DNA of 64,000 nt from Cyanidium caldarium (GCA_026184775.1 JANCYW010000009.1:1-64000); one strand, 5' to 3'; counted from the first letter of the stretch, positions 48,801 to 56,585 are shown. Numbers and translations are program-made. Notes: generated from the sequence alone by a model not told the origin.

Positions 48801-50577
48801 TGAAGCCGACGTCTCGTTCCCAACGCCGCAGGCACACGCTTAACCAGAAGAGCACCTCGTCCTCCTCCAGCGGTTGCGCCGCGGCACAGCGCTGTACTGC
48901 CTGGGCCACAGCATCGTACGTCGCTGCATCCAGCGACTCGGTCGCTCGGTCGCGAAGCGCCCGATAGACCGCCGGCGCCTCGGGATACTGGCGGGCGGCA
49001 GCACCCAGCGCCTGCACATCACCCAACGCCAGCAGCGGCGACAACTGGAGACATCCCCGGGGTAGCGCCAACCGCGCACCCAGCGCCACCGAAAGCGTCC
49101 GCACCGCGGCATCGACCGCGGTCACATCCACCAACCGCCGCAGAGGACCCGACACCGCTACCGCCAACACCTCCGCGGCCGCCGATTCCCCGATCACTTT
49201 GGATACGGTGTTCAACAGCCGCCACACCCACTGCAACTGTATGGTGGTCGGCACATCGCGCGCCTCCAGTGCCTCCAGCACCCCGGCGATCGCCCGACCG
49301 ACCCATAGCGTGTAGGCGTCACCGAGACGCGGCAACGACGCGGCCACCAACGACACTGTGAGTGCCCGCAACGGCACGTCGGCCATGCCGGGCAACAGCT
49401 CTCGAAAGAAGCGCTCCCCACGTTGCCCATCGCGCTGCGCCCTCCACAGATAGTTGCGCAGTAGCAACGCCGCCCACGGGTCGTAGACGGATTGCGTTAT
49501 CGGTTCGACTGCTGTTGACAGCGCGTCGAGGTGGAGGTCGGCTTCGTCACGTCGGCGTGGCGCCATCCAACACGCCGCCAACGTCATTCCCAGCCGCGCC
49601 CGGGTGGAAACTCCGTCGCGCAGTAGCGGCGTCAGAAAGTGGATGAAGAGGTGGTGCGCGTCGCTCGGCCGCACATCGCGCCACAAGAGGCGGCATAACT
49701 CCACCACCACCCGACAGGCATACCGTTGGGTGGCCTCGTCCTTGCTGGCAGTGGCACATTCCACAACCGTCCACAAGAGGTGCTCGGCGCGGGAGTGCAA
49801 GCCGTGCGCAGCGGAGATGCAACCGAAAAACAACAGCTGCGCCGTCTCCTCCACCGGCAACTCCCCCGAGACTCCGTCGTCCGCTTTCTCATGCCACTGC
49901 ATCATCCAGATCACCGCCGCGGCAGCTTCACTCCGTCGGGCGCGCCGCAACAGAATGCCGGCGCTCTCGCAAGCCAGCTGGCGCACCGCCGCCAGACGAT
50001 GCCGCAGCAGCTGGTCGCGCCACACCGTCAGCACCGATTGTAGCTGCCCGCGAAACGCTTGCTGTCGCGACAGGATCTGAAACAGATGCGCAAAGGCGGT
50101 GAAGACCTCGGCGACCGCTTCCGGATCCTCGCGCCGCAGACAGGCCGCCAGCGCCATGACCGCCGGCGCCAAGAACGGATAAAAGTCGCCCTGCAAATCG
50201 CGTGCCAACGCGATGAGACAGCGACACAGCGCCTGGACACCGACGCCCGCACCGGACGCCGCCACCGCTGCTAACCACAACCGCATAACCCGCCGGCGCC
50301 TTCGGTACAGCAGCGGCAGCGACACCGCCGACCGCGCAGCCGCCCGAGCAAACTCCACAAACGGGCGCGACCGCTCCATCTCCAGGCACTCATGGATCTG
50401 CTCCGAAAAGCAGGTGCTCCATTCGGTGTCGGCAACCGAGACGGTGCCATGGTGGTCGGACGATCGCTGTCGACTGGTGGCGGTCACGTCGACGGCCTGC
50501 AGCCGCTCCGCGAAGGTGAGGAACTTGTAGCGCTGGGCCCCACGTTGAGGCACGTTGAGCGTTTTCGAAGAGGTCAT
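42835..50577 (-). CDS. UTP20: U3 snoRNP-associated protein UTP20
   Basis: Very large HEAT-repeat protein of the small-subunit processome, needed for 18S rRNA maturation in the nucleolus. 2580 residues (yeast 2493, human 2785) in one exon. The N-terminus PQRGAQRYKFLTFAERLQ matches the conserved RFxTFxERI opening. The middle is alpha-helical throughout. The C-terminus is strongly basic (RRVQRKRIAVTDTARAAKRSMRKANAKNNRNKR), as in other UTP20. A second ATG at 50694 is in frame, but would add 39 residues without family resemblance and bring the start next to the tRNA promoter, so 50577 is preferred. Confidence 0.9.
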   Translation of the reverse strand: MTSSKTLNVPQRGAQRYKFLTFAERLQAVDVTATSRQRSSDHHGTVSVADTEWSTCFSEQIHECLEMERSRPFVEFARAAARSAVSLPLLYRRRRRVMRLWLAAVAASGAGVGVQALCRCLIALARDLQGDFYPFLAPAVMALAACLRREDPEAVAEVFTAFAHLFQILSRQQAFRGQLQSVLTVWRDQLLRHRLAAVRQLACESAGILLRRARRSEAAAAVIWMMQWHEKADDGVSGELPVEETAQLLFFGCISAAHGLHSRAEHLLWTVVECATASKDEATQRYACRVVVELCRLLWRDVRPSDAHHLFIHFLTPLLRDGVSTRARLGMTLAACWMAPRRRDEADLHLDALSTAVEPITQSVYDPWAALLLRNYLWRAQRDGQRGERFFRELLPGMADVPLRALTVSLVAASLPRLGDAYTLWVGRAIAGVLEALEARDVPTTIQLQWVWRLLNTVSKVIGESAAAEVLAVAVSGPLRRLVDVTAVDAAVRTLSVALGARLALPRGCLQLSPLLALGDVQALGAAARQYPEAPAVYRALRDRATESLDAATYDAVAQAVQRCAAAQPLEEDEVLFWLSVCLRRWERDVGFITLSPVDCALLAAVSRAARWDGPSQLFGGAQHVLETCVRAPLPLEELESARNRLQRLTGLVSRECAWAGEEQPQLAIIALAVDVLRLPVAGAWHEATALLEAAWRRHGSAAAMQRVILPALRDAECKEGMVRSARDELPGAITMLSAVCVPGDPWRMDAWTAVWDREAQFWATDAATRAAWSLGWVAPGACITAWPPVPESFYGALLRALVRAPATIRQHAMPLYALVEDGAMDERRLRLHIECLFPMLYAEMQQQRDAERQRRLEALIEAAQSAATSTTQRAGVRAFFALTTAGRPLAAAYQRPLLCLLGGITDGDTANRASRYRHFRQQLVAFTGALADMNAALAAEDSGMALSRLRDAHLQSISQQQRQGALQQQAHASGDGAGNRRRPRELTGAEPVALLPEHGAVLLPLLCRVLYGRMLALTATSLRSDHAGAQRRRLTPILECLRLFEEHHAHLVENLTERLVAELDGMQCLQLGTALVQALWGSAALSRAALQRWCVCAMQQFSRAFTAPSDKATRSLAAGFASTALPKGLAAGAVDAADVVDSLMPPLHRSVASLSLYDASAPPAVLLLLSALLEDVSFGRRLLQHYGQLDDLVAQLCRCFGDARSEPLGAVLLLVLDRPEWVPYYVPEPLLAGIGYWLRHGRAALPITERVLALLHRLRHHWTAATSSSSSRLTLLAEPMLLVLQRHRQECVLEKVLAALPDVLAGAAEEHTVRDALQRLSSAMLDTRRFPLCTRVRWSLAECLRETCVRAGALAVNLLWAAECLVAMNALSERVVGEPNYDRALEAYSEVALADDHLSLLLPHLVAACSAADMAIRGAAGDALCRWVRHEADRRADIDADAWVQSTASLLRRQLLVVAAGAVSRPLLMRALGALVQRAPAGCCDWVDGCRPLLHATEEEADFFYNVVHVQVHRQCRALRRAAAAECNEAALRLWLRPLAERLVLGNIRAADEDSVPAALLDAALELLVAVNRRLPSTQTIRAWQRHLAAAMRQVQTAQPLPSPLARLLLAYAQSLSPPVESTRLQTQILPRLLELARRPTTAESNDASTVHRAGLDAPVVRAYVLAVQYAGTERELWLRRLVRILCAELRLRAQNRRDAARAAMQEMLRVHGADWMPLLLREMQTSLLGAAPADPTSFRRHVVPYTVHALVTAAVSRPGSGNDADAFADDAFRLALLECSDSTLREERRITALYADVREKRATCVHDTVQLLAEHLTPEPPRVLSLVQQALRQLLHAAQPVAATETTPSASSGAVEQLRAVLRSVVHGCMRNSRTHPAQMRALADMAAAILHHHQYRRQSDAEMASAPMALPLEVVEGVRRDRGASWVLREMALHVVWRLAGQSGASCIDEASCSSGTAPLASVFPYLRHAIGSRHDVVAGMALKVLHRLSAAAMAAAYARPLAQHAPALTEAVIDLMARLAPYASGSAVASAPSGPSADATLLPICLRTAAATLLRPDTVTEARLSVLLRVALDCLEGGSREAIHAALMVAKRCLAQRILVPEMLELSDRAAVLAIRSHDADVQRQCLALTVQFAVRYPLSEKRFQQLVDFLVSNLSYEHERGRVGAARTLECILGALDVQAVNDLAEYLLVPLSARLANEGGTDAAAAVRACVVQLLAVPSGDGRERALGQQRVARLRDMVHSWLERGRKETVLVAAAQVCAIGGIGDLAVLVGALLRSVAEDERVPGDDHEVEDAKRTTWRVTYACSTALEKRLAEATEVDADVYRQLQDALSAGGDSISLLLHPHPWVRAALARLLRQMLERRVPDAVWSEAALQAVFAALCRQMESPEAAAEHRDVLVELLTGILQQLAETETSTFWHWALRRVSGIASRNTSPTGSRLAAVQLLQRLLSDSDGQLDWSRRLAPHAAQFVFPVYAAEHAPPDRQDELSAVREHCDILRSELQREDRLGAHGYVLMYRRVSQPDREARQERRVQRKRIAVTDTARAAKRSMRKANAKNNRNKRARRAPVHGKSA

Positions 50578-50701
50578 GGACGAGGGTGCGCTCTGATCTG
50601 TGCAGTGCGCCCCAGAATTCAGGGGAGGCGCTGCACCTCCGTCGTACCCGCGAGCAGCAGCCAGCGGCCAGAGACGCACACGCGACCGTCGCATTTTGCT
50701 T

Positions 50702-50707
50702 TATATT
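50702..50707 (+). promoter_or_regulatory. TATA-like element upstream of tRNA-Val
   Basis: TATATT, in a local A/T-rich patch (50693-50713) of an otherwise GC-rich region, lies 28-33 bases before the first base of the tRNA. Upstream TATA-like elements at about -30 assist Pol III at tRNA genes in plants and some algae. This matters here because the internal A box is interrupted by the intron. Confidence 0.45.
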
Positions 50708-50734
50708 CCAAAATGGTTCGCCATTGCCCCGATC

Positions 50735-50833
50735 GCAGACGTAGCTTCTCGGTCGGACGGCCGGGATACTTCAGTCGGTTAGAGCGTGTGCCTAACACGC
50801 ACAAGGTCGCGCGTTCGAATCGCGCCGTCTGTA
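50735..50833 (+). tRNA. trnV-AAC: tRNA-Val(AAC) with an intron in the D-arm
   Basis: The acceptor 5' strand GCAGACG (50735-50741) pairs fully with CGTCTGT (50826-50832), with one G-U, and A73 follows. Removing 25 bases restores a normal D-arm (GCTC, AGTCGGTTA, GAGC). The anticodon stem TGTGC/GCACA closes the loop CTAACAC with anticodon AAC, read as valine. Variable loop AGGTC; T-arm GCGCG/CGCGC with loop TTCGAAT. Spliced length 74. A73 is the usual valine discriminator. Without the intron no acceptor can be formed from the bases next to the D-arm, so the interruption is well supported. CCA is not encoded. Confidence 0.88.
50747..50771 (+). other. Ectopic tRNA intron, 25 bases, D-stem
   Basis: Intron between tRNA positions 12 and 13. 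Because both boundaries have a T, 50746-50770 is equally possible and gives the same tRNA. The intron folds on itself: TCTCGG (50747-50752) pairs with CCGGGA (50761-50766), one T-G wobble, with an eight-base loop. This leaves short single-stranded junctions, as expected for splicing-endonuclease recognition. The position differs from the canonical 37/38 intron of eukaryotic tRNAs; ectopic D-arm introns are known in C. merolae. Confidence 0.8.
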
Positions 50834-50837
50834 TGAC

Positions 50838-50842
50838 TTTTT
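50838..50842 (+). terminator. Pol III terminator of tRNA-Val
   Basis: Five T on the + strand four bases after the tRNA discriminator base, a standard RNA polymerase III stop. Confidence 0.75.
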
Positions 50843-50921
50843 AGCCGAGTGGATTAGGGTGTGCGTGCGTCGTTCTTGAGTGGCGCGCCGACGACGTGCT
50901 CGGGATAGCGCGGCCACCGAC

Positions 50922-52145
50922 CTATTTTTCGGTGCGTTCGTCGCGGCTGCCGTTGTGCCCTCTCAGCGGTGACAACTTGGAGATGCCCGCAACGAGCAGC
51001 GAGCTGGCGGCGGACGGTGGATCGCCCTCGTAGAATGCGCTAGTGGTGGTCTGGTCTTCTGCGCCAGGCGATACGGTCACGGCGGCGGGGCGGTCGCGCG
51101 CCAGTTGCGGCACGCGTCCCTCCAGTTCCGCCAGCGCCTCCGCCTTGTCGATCAGATACTGCAACATATCGGTCATGACGTGCAGTTGTTCCAGCGCGTT
51201 GCTCTTGAGCGGGTCCCAGTCGCAGGTGCACGGTGCCATGACCATGGCCAGGTTGCGGCTGGTCATCTTGTTGGAGGCACTCATCAGACTCACCTGCCGC
51301 AGCAACAACAGCAAATCCAGCAGCAGCTCCTTGCGTCGCGAGGTGGGCGAATCGGCGGCCACTCGCTGCCAAAGCCGAAACATGTTGATGGCTTCCTCCC
51401 AGGTGCGCGCGACGCTGCTCTCACGCGCCATCGACAGGTAACATCGGTACACGCCCGGCGATAGCAGCGTCGGTCGGGTGCATCGCAGCGTCTCCTTCAG
51501 CAGGCCGACCACAGTGTGCGGACTCGTCTGCGCGGGTATGGCGGTCGTGCCCGCACTCAGTTGCTCGCGCAGTCGCTCGATGGCCTCCACCGAGCCGGAC
51601 GCCCCGAAAATGCCTGCCGTCTCCAGGCAGCGGCTCTCCATCAGGCACTGGATACACAGCGAGACGCGTCGCTCGATGTCCGCATCCCAGTGACGCACCG
51701 GCTCCACTGCCAACGCCGAATGCGATAATCGCTCCGTGTCGGGGTCCGGTGACGCCTCCTTTGCCTCTCCCGCCGTATCCGACGTCCCGGAGCGCACACA
51801 AAAACACCCCGTCTCCGGTTCCGGGGAGCTGGCTGACGGCGCCGGCCGCCGCCCCTCCAGTCGGCCGAGGCCGCGGCGCAGGATTTGCCGTATTCGCGCC
51901 GCCACCTCGCGCCGCACCAACGGGCCGCTCTGTCCCGGCCCTGCAGCCCCTGCCGCTGGCCCACCTCGCAGCTGTATCATGGTCACCGGCGACTCGATCC
52001 CCGGGTCGCCGTTTTCCACCGACTTGGCCGCCAACTCTCCCGACTGCCGCTGCTCCGTCGGATTTGCCGGCCCTTGCCTCGGTGTGCTCGCCCAGCCCGT
52101 CTCATCACGGTGCAGCATACTCCACACCACCTCGCCCGTGCTCAT
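50922..52145 (-). CDS. RhoGAP-domain protein lacking the arginine finger
   Basis: 407 residues. The C-terminal two thirds form a RhoGAP domain (about 160-335): RRVSLCIQCLMESRCLETAGIFGASGSVEAIERL, VVGLLKETLRCTRPTLLSPGVY, and SNKMTSRNLAMVMAP. The helix-B Lys (LLK) and the Asn of SRNLAMVMAP that stabilise the switch are present. The catalytic Arg of GIFRxSG is replaced by Gly (GIFGASG), so GTPase acceleration is doubtful; binding of a Rho-family GTPase is still plausible. The N-terminal ~150 residues are low-complexity Pro/Gly/Ser/Arg. Start is the first ATG, two codons inside a GTG frame. Confidence 0.78.
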   Translation of the reverse strand: MSTGEVVWSMLHRDETGWASTPRQGPANPTEQRQSGELAAKSVENGDPGIESPVTMIQLRGGPAAGAAGPGQSGPLVRREVAARIRQILRRGLGRLEGRRPAPSASSPEPETGCFCVRSGTSDTAGEAKEASPDPDTERLSHSALAVEPVRHWDADIERRVSLCIQCLMESRCLETAGIFGASGSVEAIERLREQLSAGTTAIPAQTSPHTVVGLLKETLRCTRPTLLSPGVYRCYLSMARESSVARTWEEAINMFRLWQRVAADSPTSRRKELLLDLLLLLRQVSLMSASNKMTSRNLAMVMAPCTCDWDPLKSNALEQLHVMTDMLQYLIDKAEALAELEGRVPQLARDRPAAVTVSPGAEDQTTTSAFYEGDPPSAASSLLVAGISKLSPLRGHNGSRDERTEK

Positions 52146-52557
52146 GAACACTGGGCCCGCGCACGCGCCGCCCTGATTTGCTTGTCGATCACGATTCGCG
52201 CACCACGGGCCAGCGCAAACACCGTCGTCAGGGCGGTTTGGCGCTCGAAAACCGCCCGCGCCATCCGCGCTTCGCTCTACGCGCGCCAGGAACGCTGAGA
52301 GGGCGTTTCGAGCGAGCAGCGGTGCACACGACGCCCGTACATTGTGGACGCTTCACCGGGGGGCGGGGCAGAAGCGTCGCGTCTAGGGCGTGTCGGGAGG
52401 AGGTCACTGGGTTGCCAGATAGGGTGCGTGGCGTGGGGTGGAGCTTGCAGGTATTGGACGCACACGGAAGCATCCTCTGAGGCTCACCTGGCACGGTCGA
52501 GAAGGATTGTGAGGGCAGCTCGCGATAAAAGCCGGGCGCTGTCGTCGACTCGCTCCC
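52146..52557. promoter_or_regulatory. Divergent promoter region, RhoGAP / lipin
   Basis: About 410 bp between divergent ATGs. No repeat, RNA gene or clear core element noticed. Confidence 0.35.
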
Positions 52558-54870
52558 ATGAGCACCTACATCGATCGACTGCTGACGGCGGTGTCGGCCG
52601 CGCTGGAGATTAATGCGGCGACGCTGAGTGGCGCGGTGGACGTTGTGGTGATACGACAGGCGGACGGGTCGCTGCGCTCCACACCGTTTCACGTTCGCTT
52701 CGGCAAACTGCAGCTGCTGCGAAGTCGCGAAAAGGTGGTGGAGATTGCGGTGGAGGCGGTGGAGGAGGAGGGGAAGGAGGCTCGAGCGCAGCGGAAAGCG
52801 TCGGACGGGCTGCCGGGGACTCTGCCCGCATTGCCGCCGCCGACGGGCATTGATACCGGTGCGGTCGCCAACAAAGTGCCGCTGACCATGTTGCTGGGCG
52901 CCGCCGGCGAGGCTTTCTTCGTGGAGGAGGCGGAGAGCGAGATGGAACTGGCCAACGACAGCCTGCAGCGGGAGGCGTTGTGGGTGGAGCGGGCGCCCAG
53001 CGAGCCACCGTCCCCGTATGCCAGCCCGTCGGAGTCGAGTGTGGCGGGCGGTGTGACGGATATGGCCGCCTTTAGCGATGGCGAGCAAGCACCACCGATC
53101 AACGCGGTGCGCAGCGGCACTGCGGACGCCGCCGGGAGTCGCACGCCGCCGCTCGGTTCCAGCTGGGGGTCGATGTTCAGCGGCGTGTTGCGGCGGCGCT
53201 CCAGCAAGGACTGGACGACCGGTGCCGTGCCCGGCCAAAACGGCCAGCATGGCGAGGTAGCATCAGCGGCGCCCGATTTGGAGTCTGGCACGGCGGAGCG
53301 CCAGCGACATCGGCCGCCATCGTCGGCACACGATAGGGACGCCCGCCATGTCTCGGCCACCGAGGTGCCCCTGGGCGCCCACGAGCCGATGCCGTTCGAT
53401 ATGGACGACGCTTCGGACACCCACCTCTCCAACGTGTCCGAAGAGGCGCACCCGGCACGTCACCGCGGGGAGGGCGCTCGCCGAGGCCGACAGGCCGGGT
53501 GCGGCCCGGTCGGCCTGTCACTGTGTGCGCACCTGATCGGACCACATCTGACCGAGCAGCAAGTGTATGAGATATTCGAGGCCAACCGCGTCACCGAGGA
53601 ACAGTTTCAGCGCAACCCCAACGTGCTGCACCACCCGGACCTGCTGGTGCTGGTGGACGACCGCCTGTACCCGTATCGCATTGCCGCGCCGATGCTGATG
53701 GGCGCGCTGGCGTTTGGCACGCTGCTGGACGCGCACACCATTGACCGCAGGATGCAACGACCACAACAACCACAGTCACCGACGGGCGCGACCTGGTCGT
53801 CCGCCTCCAAAAGTCGACCGCCGCGCGCCCGCTTCACCTGGTTCGGGTTGCGCAGCAGCAACCTGGACGACACCTCGGGCGACGAGGCGGTGATGGGCGA
53901 GCCGCTCACCGGGGATGCAGAGGCGAGCGCGCCACCGCCCCCCATTTCCAGCGCGCCGGTGGAGACGGTGCCGGCCGCCACCGCTACGGCAACGGCCACG
54001 CTGTCGCCGGACCCGCCGCCGCTGCCGCTGCGCCAACCGCGATACGTGCGCAAATCGCTGTATCCGACCTCGGCGCAATTGCAACAGTTGGGACTGCGAC
54101 CCGGCACCAATCGCATCACCTTCACTGTGCGCAGTCGGCTGCAGGGCGTGCAGCAGGTGGGCTGTCGCATCTACCTCTGGCCGCACGATGTGAAAATATG
54201 CGTGAGCGACGTGGACGGCACCATCACCCGCAGTGACCTGCTGGGCCAGATCTTGCCGCGCGTCGGCAAGGACTGGAGCCAGCGCGGCGTGGCCAGCCTG
54301 TATCGCGCGATCGTGCGCAACGGGTACCAGTTTCTGTACTTGACATCGCGCGCCATCGGTCAGGCGACGTCGACGCGCGCCTACCTCACTACGCTGCTGC
54401 AGGACGGCGGGCTGGGTTTGCCCGATGGCCCGGTGCTCATGTCGCCGGACCGCTTCTTCGAGTCGTTCAGCCGCGAGGTGATCTACCGGCGGCCGCAAGA
54501 CTTCAAGATCGTCGCCCTGGAACAGGTGCGCTGTCTGTTCCCGCACAACGGCTACAATCCGTTCTTCGCCGGTTTCGGCAACCGCGACACCGACCGCGAG
54601 GCCTACGGTGCCGTGGGCATCCCGCGCGAGCGCGTGTTCCTGGTCAACTCGCGCGGCGAGCTGCAGGTGGGCCACTCGGTGTACGCCTCGCTGGCCTCTT
54701 ACCACGCGCTGCAGGAGCTGGTGGACTCGCTGTTTCCGGATATTCGCCACGCGTTCGGCCACACCGCCATCAACCGCGTCACCGACGAGCGCGAATACAA
54801 CGACTTTAACTACTGGAAGCGGCCGTACTCGCCGCTGCACAGCTGCAGCACCTCACCCGAATCTTCGTAG
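52558..54870 (+). CDS. PAH1: Phosphatidate phosphatase, lipin/PAH1
   Basis: Mg-dependent phosphatidate phosphatase that supplies diacylglycerol for triacylglycerol and phospholipid synthesis, cycling between cytosol and ER membrane. 770 residues. N-LIP domain at the start (ATLSGAVDVVVIRQADGSLRSTPFHVRFGK). Disordered Ser/Pro/Thr-rich middle, the usual site of phospho-control. C-LIP HAD domain from about 500 with the catalytic DVDGT (551-555, SDVDGTITRSD), FLYLTSRAIGQATSTRAYL, GLPDGPVLMSPDR and FGNRDTDREAYGAVGIP. Ends in a Trp-containing segment (FNYWKRPYSPL) like the yeast Pah1 C-terminus. ATG start. Confidence 0.94.
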   Translation: MSTYIDRLLTAVSAALEINAATLSGAVDVVVIRQADGSLRSTPFHVRFGKLQLLRSREKVVEIAVEAVEEEGKEARAQRKASDGLPGTLPALPPPTGIDTGAVANKVPLTMLLGAAGEAFFVEEAESEMELANDSLQREALWVERAPSEPPSPYASPSESSVAGGVTDMAAFSDGEQAPPINAVRSGTADAAGSRTPPLGSSWGSMFSGVLRRRSSKDWTTGAVPGQNGQHGEVASAAPDLESGTAERQRHRPPSSAHDRDARHVSATEVPLGAHEPMPFDMDDASDTHLSNVSEEAHPARHRGEGARRGRQAGCGPVGLSLCAHLIGPHLTEQQVYEIFEANRVTEEQFQRNPNVLHHPDLLVLVDDRLYPYRIAAPMLMGALAFGTLLDAHTIDRRMQRPQQPQSPTGATWSSASKSRPPRARFTWFGLRSSNLDDTSGDEAVMGEPLTGDAEASAPPPPISSAPVETVPAATATATATLSPDPPPLPLRQPRYVRKSLYPTSAQLQQLGLRPGTNRITFTVRSRLQGVQQVGCRIYLWPHDVKICVSDVDGTITRSDLLGQILPRVGKDWSQRGVASLYRAIVRNGYQFLYLTSRAIGQATSTRAYLTTLLQDGGLGLPDGPVLMSPDRFFESFSREVIYRRPQDFKIVALEQVRCLFPHNGYNPFFAGFGNRDTDREAYGAVGIPRERVFLVNSRGELQVGHSVYASLASYHALQELVDSLFPDIRHAFGHTAINRVTDEREYNDFNYWKRPYSPLHSCSTSPESS

Positions 54871-55172
54871 AGGAGGAGCATGAATATGAAGATGAAGAAG
54901 CATAGTGTCCTCCACCATAGCCCAGATATGTGTAGCGTCTATACCACTCTACGGCTTTATGGTCTCGCTCGTTGCGGATAAAGTGTCTGTTATCGGTCAC
55001 CGTGTGCGGCAAGTGCATGTCCCCAGCGGGCGACTTGCGCGTTCATCGGTGGGAAGCGTCTTGGAGCGGGTCGCGCGCCGGCGAAGTCGACACGCCCCCT
55101 TGCGTTTCGCGTCCCCACGGAGGCATACCACTCGCGTCTACGCGCGCGCAACCGCCTCTACCCCACAACCAT
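54871..55172. other. Intergenic spacer lipin to eIF4E
   Basis: About 300 bp between two same-strand genes, with an A-rich purine stretch (54870-54905) just after lipin. The eIF4E frame is open upstream to 54972 but the extra residues do not resemble the family. Confidence 0.4.
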
Positions 55173-55769
55173 ATGACCTCCGAGGACGACAACACACCTC
55201 ACCCGCTCCAGTTCCGTTGGACGATGTGGTACGACATGCCGCGGGGCTCGCGGGTGTCGCAGCAGAACTGGAGCGATAACGTACGGGCGTTTGCGGAGAT
55301 CGACACCGTCGAGTCGTTCTGGTCGGCGGTGAACAACATCGTGGAGCCGTCGCGTCTGCCCATGTCCTCCAACATGCACATGTTCAAGCACGGGATACGT
55401 CCCGAGTGGGAGGACGCCATGAACGAGGCCGGCGGCAAGTGGGTGCTGACGCTGGGCAAGCGCGACCTGCACCGGGTGGACGAATTCTGGCTGCACTCGC
55501 TGATCGGGATCGTGGCGGAACACTTCGAGCCCAAGGCGAGCGACGATATTTGCGGTATCGTGGTGAGCGTGCGCAAGGAGAAGACCCGGTTAGCTTTATG
55601 GACCAAGAGCGCCCTGCGGGAGGACCTGCGGCGGGCCATCGGGAAGCGATGGCGGGAGGTACTGTGCGACGGCGGACTGCCCGCGCACTTGGAGCTGGAG
55701 TATATGGTGCATAAGGATGCCATGGCCAAGGATAGGTCGTACCTCAGCAAGGCGCTGGATCGAATGTGA
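55173..55769 (+). CDS. EIF4E: Translation initiation factor eIF4E
   Basis: mRNA cap-binding protein. 198 residues, the usual size. LQFRWTMWYDM begins the core; the cap-stacking tryptophans and acid follow in ESFWSAVNNIVEPSRLP, FKHGIRPEWEDAMNEAGGKW and DEFWLHSLIGIVAEHFE. ICGIVVSVRKEKTRLALWTKSA carries the basic triphosphate-binding residues and last Trp. The eIF4G-binding face (WLHSLIG) is present. ATG chosen at MTSEDDN; an upstream in-frame ATG would add an unlikely leader. Convergent with the pterin synthase, only 15 bp between stops. Confidence 0.94.
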   Translation: MTSEDDNTPHPLQFRWTMWYDMPRGSRVSQQNWSDNVRAFAEIDTVESFWSAVNNIVEPSRLPMSSNMHMFKHGIRPEWEDAMNEAGGKWVLTLGKRDLHRVDEFWLHSLIGIVAEHFEPKASDDICGIVVSVRKEKTRLALWTKSALREDLRRAIGKRWREVLCDGGLPAHLELEYMVHKDAMAKDRSYLSKALDRM

Positions 55770-55784
55770 GCGGGTACGACGGGT

Positions 55785-56234
55785 TCATCGCCCCGCCGCA
55801 CTCCACTCGGTCGGACCCTTGTAGGTGACCACATTCTTGTCGGTCTCGCGCAGTTTCACCTTGTAAAGGCGGTGGTGCAGGTGCGGTTCCAGTCGCTCCC
55901 AGATGATCCGCGCGACGTTTTCGGCGGTACTGAGGCGACCACTCTTGCCGACACCGTTGCTCACCGCGGCAAACTCGGCCACGTCATCCTCGAGCGAGGC
56001 GTGGTCGAAATCCTCCAATACCCGCTCGCGGATGATGCGCTTCAGTTCGGAGACGCTCAGAACCATGCCGCACGCGGGATCCAGCGGTCCGCACACGGTC
56101 ACTTCTAGCGTGTAGTTGTGGCCGTGGCGTCGGCCGCACTTGCCGAAGAGCCGCTCGTTCTCTTCGGGGGAGAGATGGGAAGCGGTGAGGCGATGGCACG
56201 CCGAGAAGGTCTCGGTGCGGGTGAGTTTGTACAT
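55785..56234 (-). CDS. 6-pyruvoyl-tetrahydropterin synthase family
   Basis: PTPS/QueD-family enzyme. 149 residues. Zinc ligands His14, His37 and His39 (SACHRL, HGHNY), catalytic Cys33 (GKCGRRHGH), the Asp77-His78 pair (DFDHASL) and substrate-binding Glu130 (KVKLRET) are all present, as in mammalian PTPS; so the likely product is 6-pyruvoyl-tetrahydropterin on the way to biopterin. Some algal and protist members use the same substrate for folate synthesis, which would need a different active-site motif (Cys replaced by Glu); the Cys is retained here. ATG start; longer frame starts at TTG. Confidence 0.92.
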   Translation of the reverse strand: MYKLTRTETFSACHRLTASHLSPEENERLFGKCGRRHGHNYTLEVTVCGPLDPACGMVLSVSELKRIIRERVLEDFDHASLEDDVAEFAAVSNGVGKSGRLSTAENVARIIWERLEPHLHHRLYKVKLRETDKNVVTYKGPTEWSAAGR

Positions 56235-56585
56235 GGGTCTCTGTACAGGGGTATAATGGAAGCGAGGCGCTACAAACGAGGCTGTGGTTGTCCGTCCGAG
56301 CAGGCAAAACGCCCGACGGAATTTCCCGCGACCCAGCAAACGGGGGGCGGGTGGCGTCGAGATTCGTCGGAGGCGGCTCTCGCGAGGCGTTCCGACGAAC
56401 CGTTACAAGGTTTTCTCGTTCGCGGGTTCCGACTCGCGGCGCAAAGCGTTCCACGGCGGCGGCGGCGGCGGCAGATGGGTTTCGGAAAGTGTCTTTGGCG
56501 TTGTGAGGTGCAGTGTGAGAAGCAACAAAGTGCACACATAGACACAGGCTCAGACCAAGACTACATTGTTGTCTCTCGCCCTTTT
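56235..56585. promoter_or_regulatory. Divergent promoter region, PTPS / ESV1-like
   Basis: About 350 bp. TATAAT at 56252-56257 is the only A/T-rich hexamer, 18 bases upstream of the PTPS ATG. The ESV1-like frame is open throughout, with in-frame ATGs at 56256 and 56475, so part of this could be coding. Confidence 0.35.

Noticed and set aside
50577-50694. Longer UTP20 with start at 50694
   Set aside because: The extra 39 residues have no family resemblance and the start would fall at the tRNA-Val promoter patch.
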